NCBI GenBank assembly: GCA_018268465.1
Contig: JAFDWN010000008.1
Span: forward strand, 124,001 to 188,000
Direction of reading: 5' to 3'
Length of the DNA: 64,000 nt
Source of the DNA: Actinomycetota bacterium
GTDB lineage: Bacteria > Actinomycetota > Actinomycetes > Mycobacteriales > Mycobacteriaceae
The notes beneath the pieces are model-generated. The model did not search any database. It saw only the letters and a list, made by a program, of their open reading frames with translations, and was not told where the DNA came from. Below, in pieces: positions 17,211-23,726 of this stretch. Position 1 is the stretch's first letter. Each line of letters opens with the position of its first letter. A program made the translations under genes and the position numbers.

Positions 17211-17857
17211 CGGCCGGGATTGGGGGGGCGGGTAATGCCACCTCCCCATCTCCGGGAGGTCCGGCGCCGTCTCACCGCGCAGGATTGAAGATGAACGACG
17301 ACTACGACGACATAGGCCCCAGCTATTCCGATCTGTCCGACGACTACACACCGAGGTACGAGGAGCCGCCGCTGCCGCTTTCCGAGATTGACGAGGTTCC
17401 GGGAGAGTCGCCGCTGCTGATCGGCAGCGACGGCGACGACATCGGTCAACAGACCAAGGTCAAATTCCGGGTGGACGGCAACGGCGACCCGGAACGTCAA
17501 CTCGCCCTATTCGTGCCTTATGACATGTTGGCGTCTGCTCACGGCTATCTGATCCAGGACTTAGGCGACCGACCAAAGACCATGCCCCGTGATGAGTGCG
17601 AACTTTGCGGGTCACCCATCATCGCCAAGGCGGATGAGTGGCTCTGTGAGCTGGGGGTTAGAGAGGATCAGTGCGAGTGCAATTGGTGCTTGCTCCGGGG
17701 CCAATGGATGCGCGGTGAGTATCGGCCCAGTGGTGGTCGGCCCGCCAAGCGCTGCGGCACCGAGGACTGCAAGCGGAGAGCCGCACGGGAGCGCAAGCGC
17801 AGACAGCGGGAACGCGAACGTGCAGATAGGGAGGGTGTCACAGAAACCCCCCTATAG
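17207..17857 (+). CDS. Prophage protein with zinc-finger-like and basic C-terminal regions
   Basis: A 216-residue protein. The acidic N-terminal half (DDYDDIGPSYSDLSDDY...) is followed by CELCGS near residue 127, then by ECNWC and a CGTEDC pair before a very basic tail (RRAARERKRRQRERERADRE). The Cys pairs could bind zinc, and the tail suggests nucleic-acid binding. The ATG at 17207 overlaps the upstream stop (ATGA). An internal ATG at 17291 (MNDDYDD) is an alternative start that would drop a poorly ordered leader. Function unknown. Confidence 0.6.
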   Translation: MTAGIGGAGNATSPSPGGPAPSHRAGLKMNDDYDDIGPSYSDLSDDYTPRYEEPPLPLSEIDEVPGESPLLIGSDGDDIGQQTKVKFRVDGNGDPERQLALFVPYDMLASAHGYLIQDLGDRPKTMPRDECELCGSPIIAKADEWLCELGVREDQCECNWCLLRGQWMRGEYRPSGGRPAKRCGTEDCKRRAARERKRRQRERERADREGVTETPL

Positions 17858-18043
17858 GTAGAGGGGGGGTAGGTGGTGCGGTCTACTGACCGCGTAAAGC
17901 CCACTCCCAAGAAACTTGGCACGCTGCTCCGGGAACCGTTCCCCGTGAGCGCGGCCAACCATGAGGACCGGCCCCTTCCCCCGGTTCTCTAGGACTTCCG
18001 ACACGGCGCTAGACCCGCTGTAGCGGAACGGGGATACGGCCAT
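17852..18043 (-). CDS. Small leftward prophage protein
   Basis: A 63-residue protein, MAVSPFRYSGSSAVSEVLEN..., rich in Gly, Ser and Arg, with a VLMVGRAHGERFPEQRAKFL core. ATG 18043 is preceded by GAAAGGTGGGGAC, a convincing ribosome site, which supports it over longer upstream starts. It converges with, and just touches, the end of 17207-17857. The stem-loop at 18066-18092 lies immediately upstream and could attenuate it. No family was recognised. Confidence 0.5.
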   Translation of the reverse strand: MAVSPFRYSGSSAVSEVLENRGKGPVLMVGRAHGERFPEQRAKFLGSGLYAVSRPHHLPPLYL

Positions 18044-18065
18044 GTCCCCACCTTTCGGTGAGATT

Positions 18066-18097
18066 CCCCCCGGTCCTCGGACAGCCGGGGGGTTTCT
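18066..18097 (+). terminator. Stem-loop with short T tract
   Basis: CCCCCCGG (18066-18073) pairs perfectly with CCGGGGGG (18085-18092) around an 11-base loop, followed by TTTCT. On the plus strand it can end the 17004-17857 transcript. On the minus strand it precedes the small gene at 18043. Confidence 0.6.
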
Positions 18098-18199
18098 CCC
18101 TTGAGTAGGTAGCAACCAAGCCGCAGGCGCGTAATCGCTTGTGGCTCTTTTTATTTCACGCCATCCAATGGCCCCATTTGCCTTTGAAAGGAGGCACCA

Positions 18200-18376
18200 G
18201 TGATAGGTGGACGTTGCCGAAGCGGACGGCACAGCATCAGGTCCTCCCAGGACCTGCGGTCAAACGGGCAGTGTGCCGAGTGCTCGCGCGCCAACGAGCG
18301 GGCATACCGGGCGCGGTGCCGAGCGGCATACCAACACCAACGAGAGCTTGAGCGGTCGCAGTCGGCGATCGTCTGA
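18200..18376 (+). CDS. 58-residue prophage protein with Cys pairs
   Basis: The GTG start at 18200 directly follows AAAGGAGGCACCA, one of the best ribosome sites in the element. The protein has a Cys near residue 6, CAEC in the middle, a further Cys, and a long Arg/Gln-rich helix (RANERAYRARCRAAYQHQRELERSQ). This resembles small zinc-binding phage proteins of the HNH-like or WhiB-unrelated kind, but no catalytic residues are visible. It is the first gene of the rightward run 18200-19493. Confidence 0.6.
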   Translation: MIGGRCRSGRHSIRSSQDLRSNGQCAECSRANERAYRARCRAAYQHQRELERSQSAIV

Positions 18377-18392
18377 GAAGAAAAGGGAAGAG

Positions 18393-18539
18393 ATGGAAGC
18401 ACGACTAAACGAGGTCCTGGCAGGCGTCGACCGGCCGGTGACGTGGGAGATCCCCGAGAACGCGAGCATCACACCCGGCCCGCTGCCGGGGCCGGCGCTA
18501 GAGGGGATGGTCATCAGCTCTTGGGGTGCGCGGTCGTGA
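18393..18539 (+). CDS. 48-residue prophage protein
   Basis: MEARLNEVLAGVDRPVTWEI... starts at ATG 18393 after AAAGGGAAG and ends in TGA overlapping the next GTG (18536). It is short and partly helical, with a Pro/Gly-rich middle. Function unknown; the gene is supported by the ribosome site and the tight coupling on both sides. Confidence 0.55.
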   Translation: MEARLNEVLAGVDRPVTWEIPENASITPGPLPGPALEGMVISSWGARS

Positions 18540-18727
18540 CCGATGCCGAACAGCGTCAGCGGTTCGATGCGTGGTTCTACGGCCACCCACACCAGAGCTA
18601 CCTAGCCGCCGTTCGCGAACGGGGAGGCACACCGCTGGACGACCCGGAGGCAGCTTTCGAGCTGTACCGCCGTCGCTGGACACGACCGCAAGCACCGCAC
18701 GTAGTAGCAGGACACACCGAGCGATGA
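18536..18727 (+). CDS. 63-residue prophage protein
   Basis: A GTG start at 18536 (GTGA overlap) gives VTDAEQRQRFDAWFYGHPHQ..., a compact helical protein with several aromatic residues (RFDAWFYGHPH, AFELYRRRW). The stop overlaps the next start (ATGA at 18724). No family was recognised. Position within the coupled run before the scaffold and capsid suggests a structural or packaging-related small protein, without direct evidence. Confidence 0.55.
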   Translation: MTDAEQRQRFDAWFYGHPHQSYLAAVRERGGTPLDDPEAAFELYRRRWTRPQAPHVVAGHTER

Positions 18728-19041
18728 CCGAACCAGCCGCTGATCTTGCGGTCGGCACCCGAGTTCACATCGAACGCGAAGAGACCCGATACCCGTCACG
18801 CGGCACCTGGCCGCAGTTCCGAGGCAGGACCGGGACGGTGGTCGAGATCAACGAGGACCGCAAGCGTCCGCACCTGACCGAGTACGGCGTGATCTTCGGC
18901 AAGGTGCGTCACCGCGCTGACCGACCGGGCTCCGTGTCCGCAGCGAGTGGGCAAGAGACCACGACGTGGTTCAAGTCCTACGAACTAACCCCAGTGGGTG
19001 GCGTAGCCGCTCAACACAAGACAGAACGGATTGCAGCATGA
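18724..19041 (+). CDS. 105-residue prophage protein, SH3-like beta barrel possible
   Basis: The sequence VGTRVHIEREETRYPSRGTW...FRGRTGTVVEINEDRKRPHLTEYGVIFGKV has the strand pattern and G-x-x-G-x-V-x-x-I of KOW/SH3-like small barrels. It ends in an ATGA overlap with the putative scaffold gene. The barrel assignment is by pattern only; function unknown. Confidence 0.55.
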   Translation: MTEPAADLAVGTRVHIEREETRYPSRGTWPQFRGRTGTVVEINEDRKRPHLTEYGVIFGKVRHRADRPGSVSAASGQETTTWFKSYELTPVGGVAAQHKTERIAA

Positions 19042-19493
19042 GCGAGATAGATACCACCGGAGAGGCAGAATCCGCCCCCGGAGGTGAGGGTGCCAGCGAC
19101 ACGACACAGGGCCTTGTAGCGGCCCGAGACCGCTACCGCGCCGAGCGTGACGCCAGCCGCGAGGAACTGGCCACGGCGCAGGCACGTATCGCTACGTACC
19201 AGCGTGCCGAGATTGAGCGACTGGCCAGTCAGTCTCTGGCCTATCCGTCGGACCTGTTCACGCTCAGCGGCAACGACGTCACGGACTACACCGATGACGC
19301 CGGGGCGATCGACCCTGCGAAGGTCGCCGCCGACGTCGCCGCGATCCTCGCCGAACGCCCGGGCCTGACCAAGCTATCGCCGGTCATCGATCCCACCCAA
19401 GGCCACGGCAGCAGGACCCCTGCCCCGGCCCAACCAACGTGGGGGTCACTACTGGACCAGGGATCTCTCAGTGTTCGGGTGGGTGGTCGGTAA
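19038..19493 (+). CDS. Putative capsid scaffolding protein
   Basis: A 151-residue acidic protein with an N-terminal disordered stretch, a coiled-coil (AARDRYRAERDASREELATAQARIATYQRAEIERLAS, about 30-67), then a segment LAYPSDLFTLSGNDVTDYTDDAGAIDPAKVAADVAAIL. This is the organisation of scaffolding proteins found just before major capsid genes in actinobacteriophages, and the capsid gene follows 138 bp later. It starts at ATG 19038 in an ATGA overlap. The call rests on position and coiled-coil pattern. Confidence 0.7.
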   Translation: MSEIDTTGEAESAPGGEGASDTTQGLVAARDRYRAERDASREELATAQARIATYQRAEIERLASQSLAYPSDLFTLSGNDVTDYTDDAGAIDPAKVAADVAAILAERPGLTKLSPVIDPTQGHGSRTPAPAQPTWGSLLDQGSLSVRVGGR

Positions 19494-19571
19494 ACCCCCA
19501 CCCCGAGGTTTCCGTGCCCCCCGTCCGTGACGGGAGCACGACGTAACGGGCCTGTGGCCCACCCAACGGCT

Positions 19572-19597
19572 GGACATCTGTGATGTCCGGCTTTTTT
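19572..19597 (+). terminator. Rho-independent terminator between scaffold and capsid
   Basis: GGACATC (19572-19578), loop TGT and GATGTCC (19582-19588) are followed by GGCTTTTTTG. It is a textbook hairpin plus T-run, located 35 bp before the capsid start. It should limit read-through from the upstream run. Confidence 0.85.
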
Positions 19598-19631
19598 GTT
19601 GCCCACCAACAACTTTCAAGGAGCAACCATC

Positions 19632-20468
19632 ATGGCTGTACTCAACAACACCCTCCAGCAGGCTTGGACCCCCGAGGACTACGGCAAGCTCGTCGACCTG
19701 GTCCTGGCCGAGAAGTCGATCGCGTTCCGCGCTGGCACCGTCGTCCCGACCAGCAACGAGTCGATCCGGTTCCCGATGCTCAAGGCAGACCCGGCAGTCG
19801 GCTGGTACGCGGAGAACACGGCTATCACGCTGACCGACCCGACCACGGACGAAATCGTCGTCACCCCGAAGGCCGTCAAGGGCCTGACCCAGATCAGCAA
19901 CGAGGCTGCGGAGGACACCACCCCGGCAGTCGCTGACCAGGTCGGCCGCGGGCTGGCTCGCAGCGTGGCCAAGAAGGTCGACGCGGCATTCTTCGGAAAC
20001 ACCGTCGCCAACGGGCCGAGCGGCCTGCTCTCGCTGGTCGGTGTCAACGTGATCGACACGGGCACCGTGACCTTAACCTCTCTGGACCCGTTCCACGAGG
20101 CCAAGGCTGCGGCTCTGACCGATGGCGCCGAGGTGTCCGTTTGGGTCCTCGCGCCCGACGTCGCGCTGACGCTGAGCAAGGCGAAGCAGGCCACGGGTTC
20201 GAACATGGGCCTGCTGGACGCGACCGGTGTCGGGGACGGTGTGACCCTGGCCGGTGTCCCGGTCCTGATCTCCACCGACGTCGCCGCCGGTAACGCGTGG
20301 GGTCTGGACGGATCGCAGGTGCTCGTGGTGCAGCGCACCGGTACCAAGGTGACCTTGTCCACGGATGCCGCATTCGTATCCGACGCGGTCCAGGTGCGCG
20401 CGACGGCCCGTGTCGGGTTCGGGTTCGCCAACCCGGCCGGTGTGGTTCGCCTGTACGACACTCCCTGA
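19632..20468 (+). CDS. Major capsid protein, HK97 fold
   Basis: A 278-residue capsid protein. It shows the usual order: an N-arm, IRFPMLKADPAVGWYAENTAI (the E-loop/P-domain entry), VTPKAVKGLTQISNEAAEDTTPA (spine helix start), the A-domain motif ALTLSKAKQATG...LLDATGVGDGVTLAGVPVLIST, and a C-terminal RATARVGFGFANPAGVVRL. The short length without a delta domain fits a separate scaffold gene upstream. ATG 19632 follows AAGGAG. No prohead protease gene is present. It forms the shell into which the element, or its helper phage, would be packaged. Confidence 0.9.
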   Translation: MAVLNNTLQQAWTPEDYGKLVDLVLAEKSIAFRAGTVVPTSNESIRFPMLKADPAVGWYAENTAITLTDPTTDEIVVTPKAVKGLTQISNEAAEDTTPAVADQVGRGLARSVAKKVDAAFFGNTVANGPSGLLSLVGVNVIDTGTVTLTSLDPFHEAKAAALTDGAEVSVWVLAPDVALTLSKAKQATGSNMGLLDATGVGDGVTLAGVPVLISTDVAAGNAWGLDGSQVLVVQRTGTKVTLSTDAAFVSDAVQVRATARVGFGFANPAGVVRLYDTP

Positions 20469-20487
20469 CCTGAGCTAGCGGATTCGG

Positions 20488-20516
20488 CCGGTCCCCTCGC
20501 CGGGGGCCGGTCGTTT
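20488..20516 (+). terminator. Terminator after the capsid gene
   Basis: CCGGTCCCC (20488-20496) pairs with GGGGGCCGG (20502-20510, one G-T pair) around a 5-base loop, followed by TCGTTTCC. It probably isolates the capsid transcript. Confidence 0.7.
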
Positions 20517-20559
20517 CCGTTCTGTACCAACACACTTCACACCAGGGAGGCACAAACAG

Positions 20560-20898
20560 ATGAGCAACACAACGTCGGGTAGGTCGAAGCGCACCCGCTG
20601 CATCCGTGAAGGCTGCGGCCGCACCGTCCGCAAGAGGGGGTACGCAACGTGTAGCTTGCTCTGCCACGAGGTTGTCACGCTGATGACACGCGCCGAGCTG
20701 ATCTGTCGGGCGCTACCCGCGGAGGCGGGCGAGACCACCGAGGTATGGACGTCCGTGGTGTCGCTGTCTGACGCTCTCACCGAGGCCAGCGCGGCTATCA
20801 GGCGTGCGTACTGCGCAGCCGTCGCCGCCGGGGTCTCAGAGGACCAATGGAAGTCATTCGCCGGTGAGGCAGTCGCAGCACGTCGTCCACGCCGATAG
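20560..20898 (+). CDS. Prophage protein with N-terminal Cys motif
   Basis: A 112-residue protein. A basic N-terminus (GRSKRTRCIREGCGRTVRKRGYATCSLLCHEV) holds CxxxxC and CxxxC pairs at about residues 14-35, a probable zinc knuckle. The remainder is helical (LTEASAAIRRAYCAAVAAGVSEDQW). ATG 20560 follows CAGGGAGG. It may bind nucleic acid; no family was recognised. Confidence 0.65.
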   Translation: MSNTTSGRSKRTRCIREGCGRTVRKRGYATCSLLCHEVVTLMTRAELICRALPAEAGETTEVWTSVVSLSDALTEASAAIRRAYCAAVAAGVSEDQWKSFAGEAVAARRPRR

Positions 20899-21068
20899 CG
20901 ATTCCGAGCGGACGTAGTCCGCGAGGGTCGGTGTCAGCTCTGCTGGCGCGCCTCCGCCGTCTGGCTGCCCCGTAGACGAACGAACGGCAGCCCCAAGGGG
21001 TAAGTACCCCAACCGATCCCGCGGCCCCGGATGGCCGTATCCAACACCAACCGAGATGGAAGGTAACC
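20899..21068. other. Intergenic region with a GGGGTA/TACCCC palindrome
   Basis: No gene is seen in these 170 bp. GGGGTA-AG-TACCCC (20997-21010) is a perfect inverted repeat, and a related GGGTATACCC occurs at 23066-23075 in the larger noncoding region. Either could be a protein-binding site of the element. Confidence 0.35.
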
Positions 21069-21323
21069 ATGTCCGACACCACACCCGAGCACGGCGCGAC
21101 GCCGACGCTGGACCAGCTCCCGATCAAGGTGCAGCGGCTCGTTCGCCGCCTCCGCAAAGACTGCTCGTTGTACCGCTTGCAGCGCAACGAAGCACGCGCA
21201 GAGCTGACCCGTGTCCGCAACGAGAACGTCGCTCTCCAGTTGGAATTGATGCTGTTGACGTCGCGCACGCTGCACACGGGACGGTTCAGTAGTGATGACC
21301 CCGCCCGGGGCACCGCCCGATGA
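21069..21323 (+). CDS. 84-residue coiled-coil prophage protein
   Basis: MSDTTPEHGATPTLDQLPIK... has a long amphipathic helix (VQRLVRRLRKDCSLYRLQRNEARAELTRVRNENVALQLELMLL shared across two heptad stretches) that should form a coiled coil. ATG 21069 follows GATGGAAGG. The stop overlaps the next start (ATGA at 21320). Function unknown; it may act with the replication-like protein downstream. Confidence 0.6.
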   Translation: MSDTTPEHGATPTLDQLPIKVQRLVRRLRKDCSLYRLQRNEARAELTRVRNENVALQLELMLLTSRTLHTGRFSSDDPARGTAR

Positions 21324-21493
21324 GCGCACCGGACATCGCCGTGTTCCAGATCGGCAACAGGACGCTCTACAAGGTGTCCGTCGCGGGCGGGTCGAAACGC
21401 CTGGTATTCACCGCCGAGGAACTTGCCACGCTCGGCACCCTGATTCACAAAGTGCTCCCGACGCACGTAGCCGATGTCACCGCAGCCACCTAA
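21320..21493 (+). CDS. 57-residue prophage protein
   Basis: MSAPDIAVFQIGNRTLYKVS... has a beta-hairpin-like start and a helix FTAEELATLGTLIHKVL. It overlaps the preceding gene by 4 bp (ATGA) and the following start at 21474 by 20 bp. No family was recognised. Confidence 0.55.
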   Translation: MSAPDIAVFQIGNRTLYKVSVAGGSKRLVFTAEELATLGTLIHKVLPTHVADVTAAT

Positions 21494-22460
21494 GGAACTG
21501 GACCTACGCAGTGCCGTCGACAACGAGGAGATATTCCTCCTCGCCGGGAAGCTCGCACGTTGGGCACTGCGGAACGGTGTGGTGGACGCTGGCGGTGTCG
21601 AGGAGTGGCTAGTCTCCCAGCCCCGGGAGGATCGCCTACCCCGCAGGTCGACAGGACGTCTACAAGCGACTGAGAGGCCCGTCCGCAACGCTGGGAAGGG
21701 CACGGCGGAGTGGTGGGACCCGAGTGCACGCCCGGAGTTCGACCCTGAGCCGCTGCACGCGCTGGCCTCCCGTATCGCCGGCTCAGGCGTAACCCACGAG
21801 AAGTACCTACTCGGTGTGATCGCGCTATGCCATCGGTACGAGACGCTGACGCCGACCGTCACAGGTCGCAACCTCGCGGAGGTGGTCGGTGTCGTCTGGA
21901 CCACCGCGAACGATGTCCTGCGGACGTGGAGCAAGACACTGGCCTACGGGTTCTTCACCGGGAAGACGTACGACGGGGTCAAGAGCCACGGTCGGGTCTG
22001 GACCGTGGACCCCGAGTGGGTGCCGGTCTCCAAGCCGAAGCATGCGAAGGGTTGCAACCGGGCTAGGGATCGCTGTAGCTGCGGGCTGTCGCAAAACACA
22101 CTACATATCCCTTTCCGGCCGGAACAGATATGTAGTGCAAAGTGCGACACACCCGAACAGGACGATGAGTTCCCGCTCCTGGAAGGGATGGGAAACCAGC
22201 CCGAAGAGGGTGACGCCACCCTGGTCGACCCGTTCGAACACCCCGACGCGGACACGTCCGTGAGATCCGTGATGCCCGTCGCTGCGGACCCGTTTGAGAG
22301 GAGAGCCACCCGCATGGTTGATCCGTTCGAAGGTGCGAGCTGGGACGTCAACGCCGAGCCGTCATGGGCAGCGGAGATACCAGCACCGTGGGCAGACCCG
22401 GTCATTGGTGAACTATCGGAAGAACTACGAAACATGTTGCACCACAAGGGATTAGCGTGA
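21474..22460 (+). CDS. Prophage DNA-binding/replication-like protein with three DPFE motifs
   Basis: A 328-residue protein and the largest orphan in the element. The centre (SRIAGSGVTHEKYLLGVIALCHRY; RNLAEVVGVVWTTANDVLRTWSKTLAYGFF) looks like a winged or paired helix-turn-helix. A Cys-rich segment (GCNRARDRCSCG) near residue 200 could bind zinc. The C-terminal part is acidic and disordered and repeats DPFE at 252-255, 272-275 and 283-286, as if it recruits a partner. No P-loop or polymerase motif is seen. Size and position suit a replication initiator or regulator, but that is an inference. Confidence 0.55.
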   Translation: MSPQPPKELDLRSAVDNEEIFLLAGKLARWALRNGVVDAGGVEEWLVSQPREDRLPRRSTGRLQATERPVRNAGKGTAEWWDPSARPEFDPEPLHALASRIAGSGVTHEKYLLGVIALCHRYETLTPTVTGRNLAEVVGVVWTTANDVLRTWSKTLAYGFFTGKTYDGVKSHGRVWTVDPEWVPVSKPKHAKGCNRARDRCSCGLSQNTLHIPFRPEQICSAKCDTPEQDDEFPLLEGMGNQPEEGDATLVDPFEHPDADTSVRSVMPVAADPFERRATRMVDPFEGASWDVNAEPSWAAEIPAPWADPVIGELSEELRNMLHHKGLA

Positions 22461-22467
22461 TACGCTA
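22453..22467. promoter_or_regulatory. Palindrome at the end of the replication-like gene
   Basis: TAGCGT-GAT-ACGCTA is a perfect 6-bp inverted repeat overlapping the stop codon at 22458-22460. It resembles the GTAGCG/CGCTAC repeat upstream of the TIR gene (4990-5006) in its half-site, which may be chance. Confidence 0.3.
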
Positions 22468-22537
22468 GCACCGGGAGCCGAGAGGGGGACGGCCGGGGAC
22501 CCCGAAATACCCCGGCTGACCAGCGCATACGAGAAAA

Positions 22538-22555
22538 CCCCCGCCGTAGCGGGGG
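22538..22555 (-). terminator. Terminator of the leftward gene 22572-22742
   Basis: CCCCCGC (22538-22544) pairs with GCGGGGG (22549-22555) around CGTA. On the minus strand the stem is followed by TTTTCTC. It lies between the convergent ends of 21474-22460 and 22572-22742. Confidence 0.75.
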
Positions 22556-22571
22556 CTCTCCGGGCCTGGGC

Positions 22572-22742
22572 TCAGGCTGCGGCGTAGCCCATCCTGGCGT
22601 GGAGATCCACGGTGTAGGTGTCGGGGACGACTCCCTCGGCCACCGCCCAGTTCAGGGCCTTGTCCAGATCCTCGCCCGTGGTCTTGGCATCCTTGCCGAT
22701 CCCGTAGGCCCTGCGCTGCGTCTCGGTCATCTGAGTTCCCAT
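22572..22742 (-). CDS. 56-residue leftward prophage protein
   Basis: MGTQMTETQRRAYGIGKDAK... is a small helical, charged protein (AKTTGEDLDKALNWAVAEGVV) with an aromatic/aspartate tail. A strong promoter (22765-22793) places transcription start roughly 15 bp before ATG 22742, which excludes longer upstream starts. ATG 22730 is the alternative. It has its own promoter and terminator, so it is a monocistronic, probably lysogenically expressed gene: a candidate repressor, antitoxin or immunity peptide. No family was recognised. Confidence 0.6.
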   Translation of the reverse strand: MGTQMTETQRRAYGIGKDAKTTGEDLDKALNWAVAEGVVPDTYTVDLHARMGYAAA

Positions 22743-22764
22743 CTCCCCGTTGCTGTTGAGAACA

Positions 22765-22793
22765 ACAATACCAGCCACACCGAGCCGTGTCAA
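22765..22793 (-). promoter_or_regulatory. Leftward prophage promoter
   Basis: Reading leftwards: TTGACA (22793-22788), 17 bases, TATTGT (22770-22765). Hexamers and spacing are identical to the promoter at 16408-16436. The -10 ends 22 bp before ATG 22742. Confidence 0.7.
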
Positions 22794-22822
22794 CTCGAAT
22801 CTGTTGAACTGCAACATATTCC

Positions 22823-23173
22823 GTGATCTGCCCTGGTCGGGGTGGGTGGCGTAGCGGGTTAGCTGTGCGCTTCCGGGCAGGGGTCCGTGCCCCGGCTAGG
22901 GGTGGTTGGCGTGCCCTTGGGGCCGCGGGGTGCCCCCCGGCTGCCCGGGCGTGGGGTGGCCGCGGCCCCGTCCCTGCTGCCTCCTGCCCGCGGGGGGATG
23001 GCTGGCGCTGCACCCGGCCTGACCAGCACCGACACCGCTGGCCGCAGACCCCTGCCTACCCCAGGGGGTATACCCTCCCGCACCCCCACGTTGACCGGGA
23101 TGTAATGCGTCTTCGACCTCCCGTGAACAAACCAAACCCCTGTTTTTCATCGTCAGTAAGATAGGAGCAAAAC
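22823..23173. other. Noncoding GC-skewed region, candidate cos/pac or origin
   Basis: About 350 bp lie between the leftward promoter and the small terminase gene with no plausible coding frame. The plus strand shows long G-rich then C-rich stretches and many short inverted repeats, including GCCCGGGC and GGGTATACCC (23066-23075). It ends in an AT-richer stretch before the AGGAG site at 23164. A region just upstream of a small terminase is where cos or pac sites often lie. I cannot tell which function it has. Confidence 0.4.
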
Positions 23174-23524
23174 ATGCGTTCACCTGCCGGTTTGGGGGCC
23201 GCAGGCCGCCAGCTATGGCGGTCGATTCAGTCCGTATTCGACTTCGAAGAGGAACCGCAGAAGGTCCACATCCTCACCCAAGCGTGCCGGGTGGCCGATA
23301 TCGTCGCCGGACTGGACGACGCCGCCACCGAGGCCCCGCTGACCGTCAAGGGCAGCATGGGTCAGCCGGTGATCTCGCCGTTCATCGCCGAGGCACGCGT
23401 ACAGCGGGCTCTGCTGGCCCAACTGCTAAGCCGTCTCGATCTCCCCGACACCGAGGACGACGCCGAGGCCAAGGCCGAAAAGCTCAGCCGTACCCGCCGC
23501 CGTGCTGCCAAGGGCAACCGATGA
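23174..23524 (+). CDS. Terminase small subunit-like protein
   Basis: A 116-residue protein opening GLGAAGRQLWRSIQSVFDFEE..., the characteristic start of P27-type small terminase subunits in actinobacteriophages. It continues with HILTQACRVADIVAGLDDA and NPFIAEARVQRALLAQLLSRLDLP-type helices and a basic tail (SRTRRRAAKGNR). It would recognise packaging DNA and recruit a large terminase, which this element lacks. ATG 23174 follows TAGGAG. It begins the packaging/connector run 23174-24456. Confidence 0.75.
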   Translation: MRSPAGLGAAGRQLWRSIQSVFDFEEEPQKVHILTQACRVADIVAGLDDAATEAPLTVKGSMGQPVISPFIAEARVQRALLAQLLSRLDLPDTEDDAEAKAEKLSRTRRRAAKGNR

Positions 23525-23574
23525 CCGGGCAACAGAACCGCCCGGCAAGCGTCGAGCCGAAGGCCCTCGCGTGA
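23521..23574 (+). CDS. 17-residue coupled peptide
   Basis: ATGA at 23521 overlaps the terminase stop and encodes MTGQQNRPASVEPKALA, ending in TGA that overlaps the next GTG (23571). It may be a real micropeptide or simply a translational bridge to the next gene. Confidence 0.3.
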   Translation: MTGQQNRPASVEPKALA

Positions 23575-23726
23575 CCCGCCGCCGTAACCGCCACGTTCCC
23601 GCACCGGAGGCCCCCAGGCCGACCGTGGCCGACTTCTACCGGGTCCGCTTCGGCCTACCCCCGATAGTCCCGTTGACGGCCCCAGAGGCCGCACAGCGCC
23701 GGGAAGCCACGCATGCCACTCGCTGA
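23571..23726 (+). CDS. 51-residue basic prophage protein
   Basis: A GTG start at 23571 (GTGA overlap) gives VTRRRNRHVPAPEAPRPTVA..., then DFYRVRFGLPPIVPLT and an Ala/Glu/Arg helix. It overlaps the start of the head-tail adaptor by 14 bp. Small basic proteins of this type sit in actinobacteriophage head gene clusters. Function unknown. Confidence 0.5.
   Translation: MTRRRNRHVPAPEAPRPTVADFYRVRFGLPPIVPLTAPEAAQRREATHATR

Noticed and set aside
18207..18392. Longer frame upstream of the 48-residue gene at 18393
   Set aside because: This part overlaps the well-supported 58-residue gene 18200-18376 in another phase and has shadow-like composition; ATG 18393 has its own ribosome site.
22823..23164. 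114-codon plus-strand frame before the small terminase
   Set aside because: Gly/Arg/Pro-rich with no helical pattern, no ribosome site, and full of inverted repeats; better read as noncoding.
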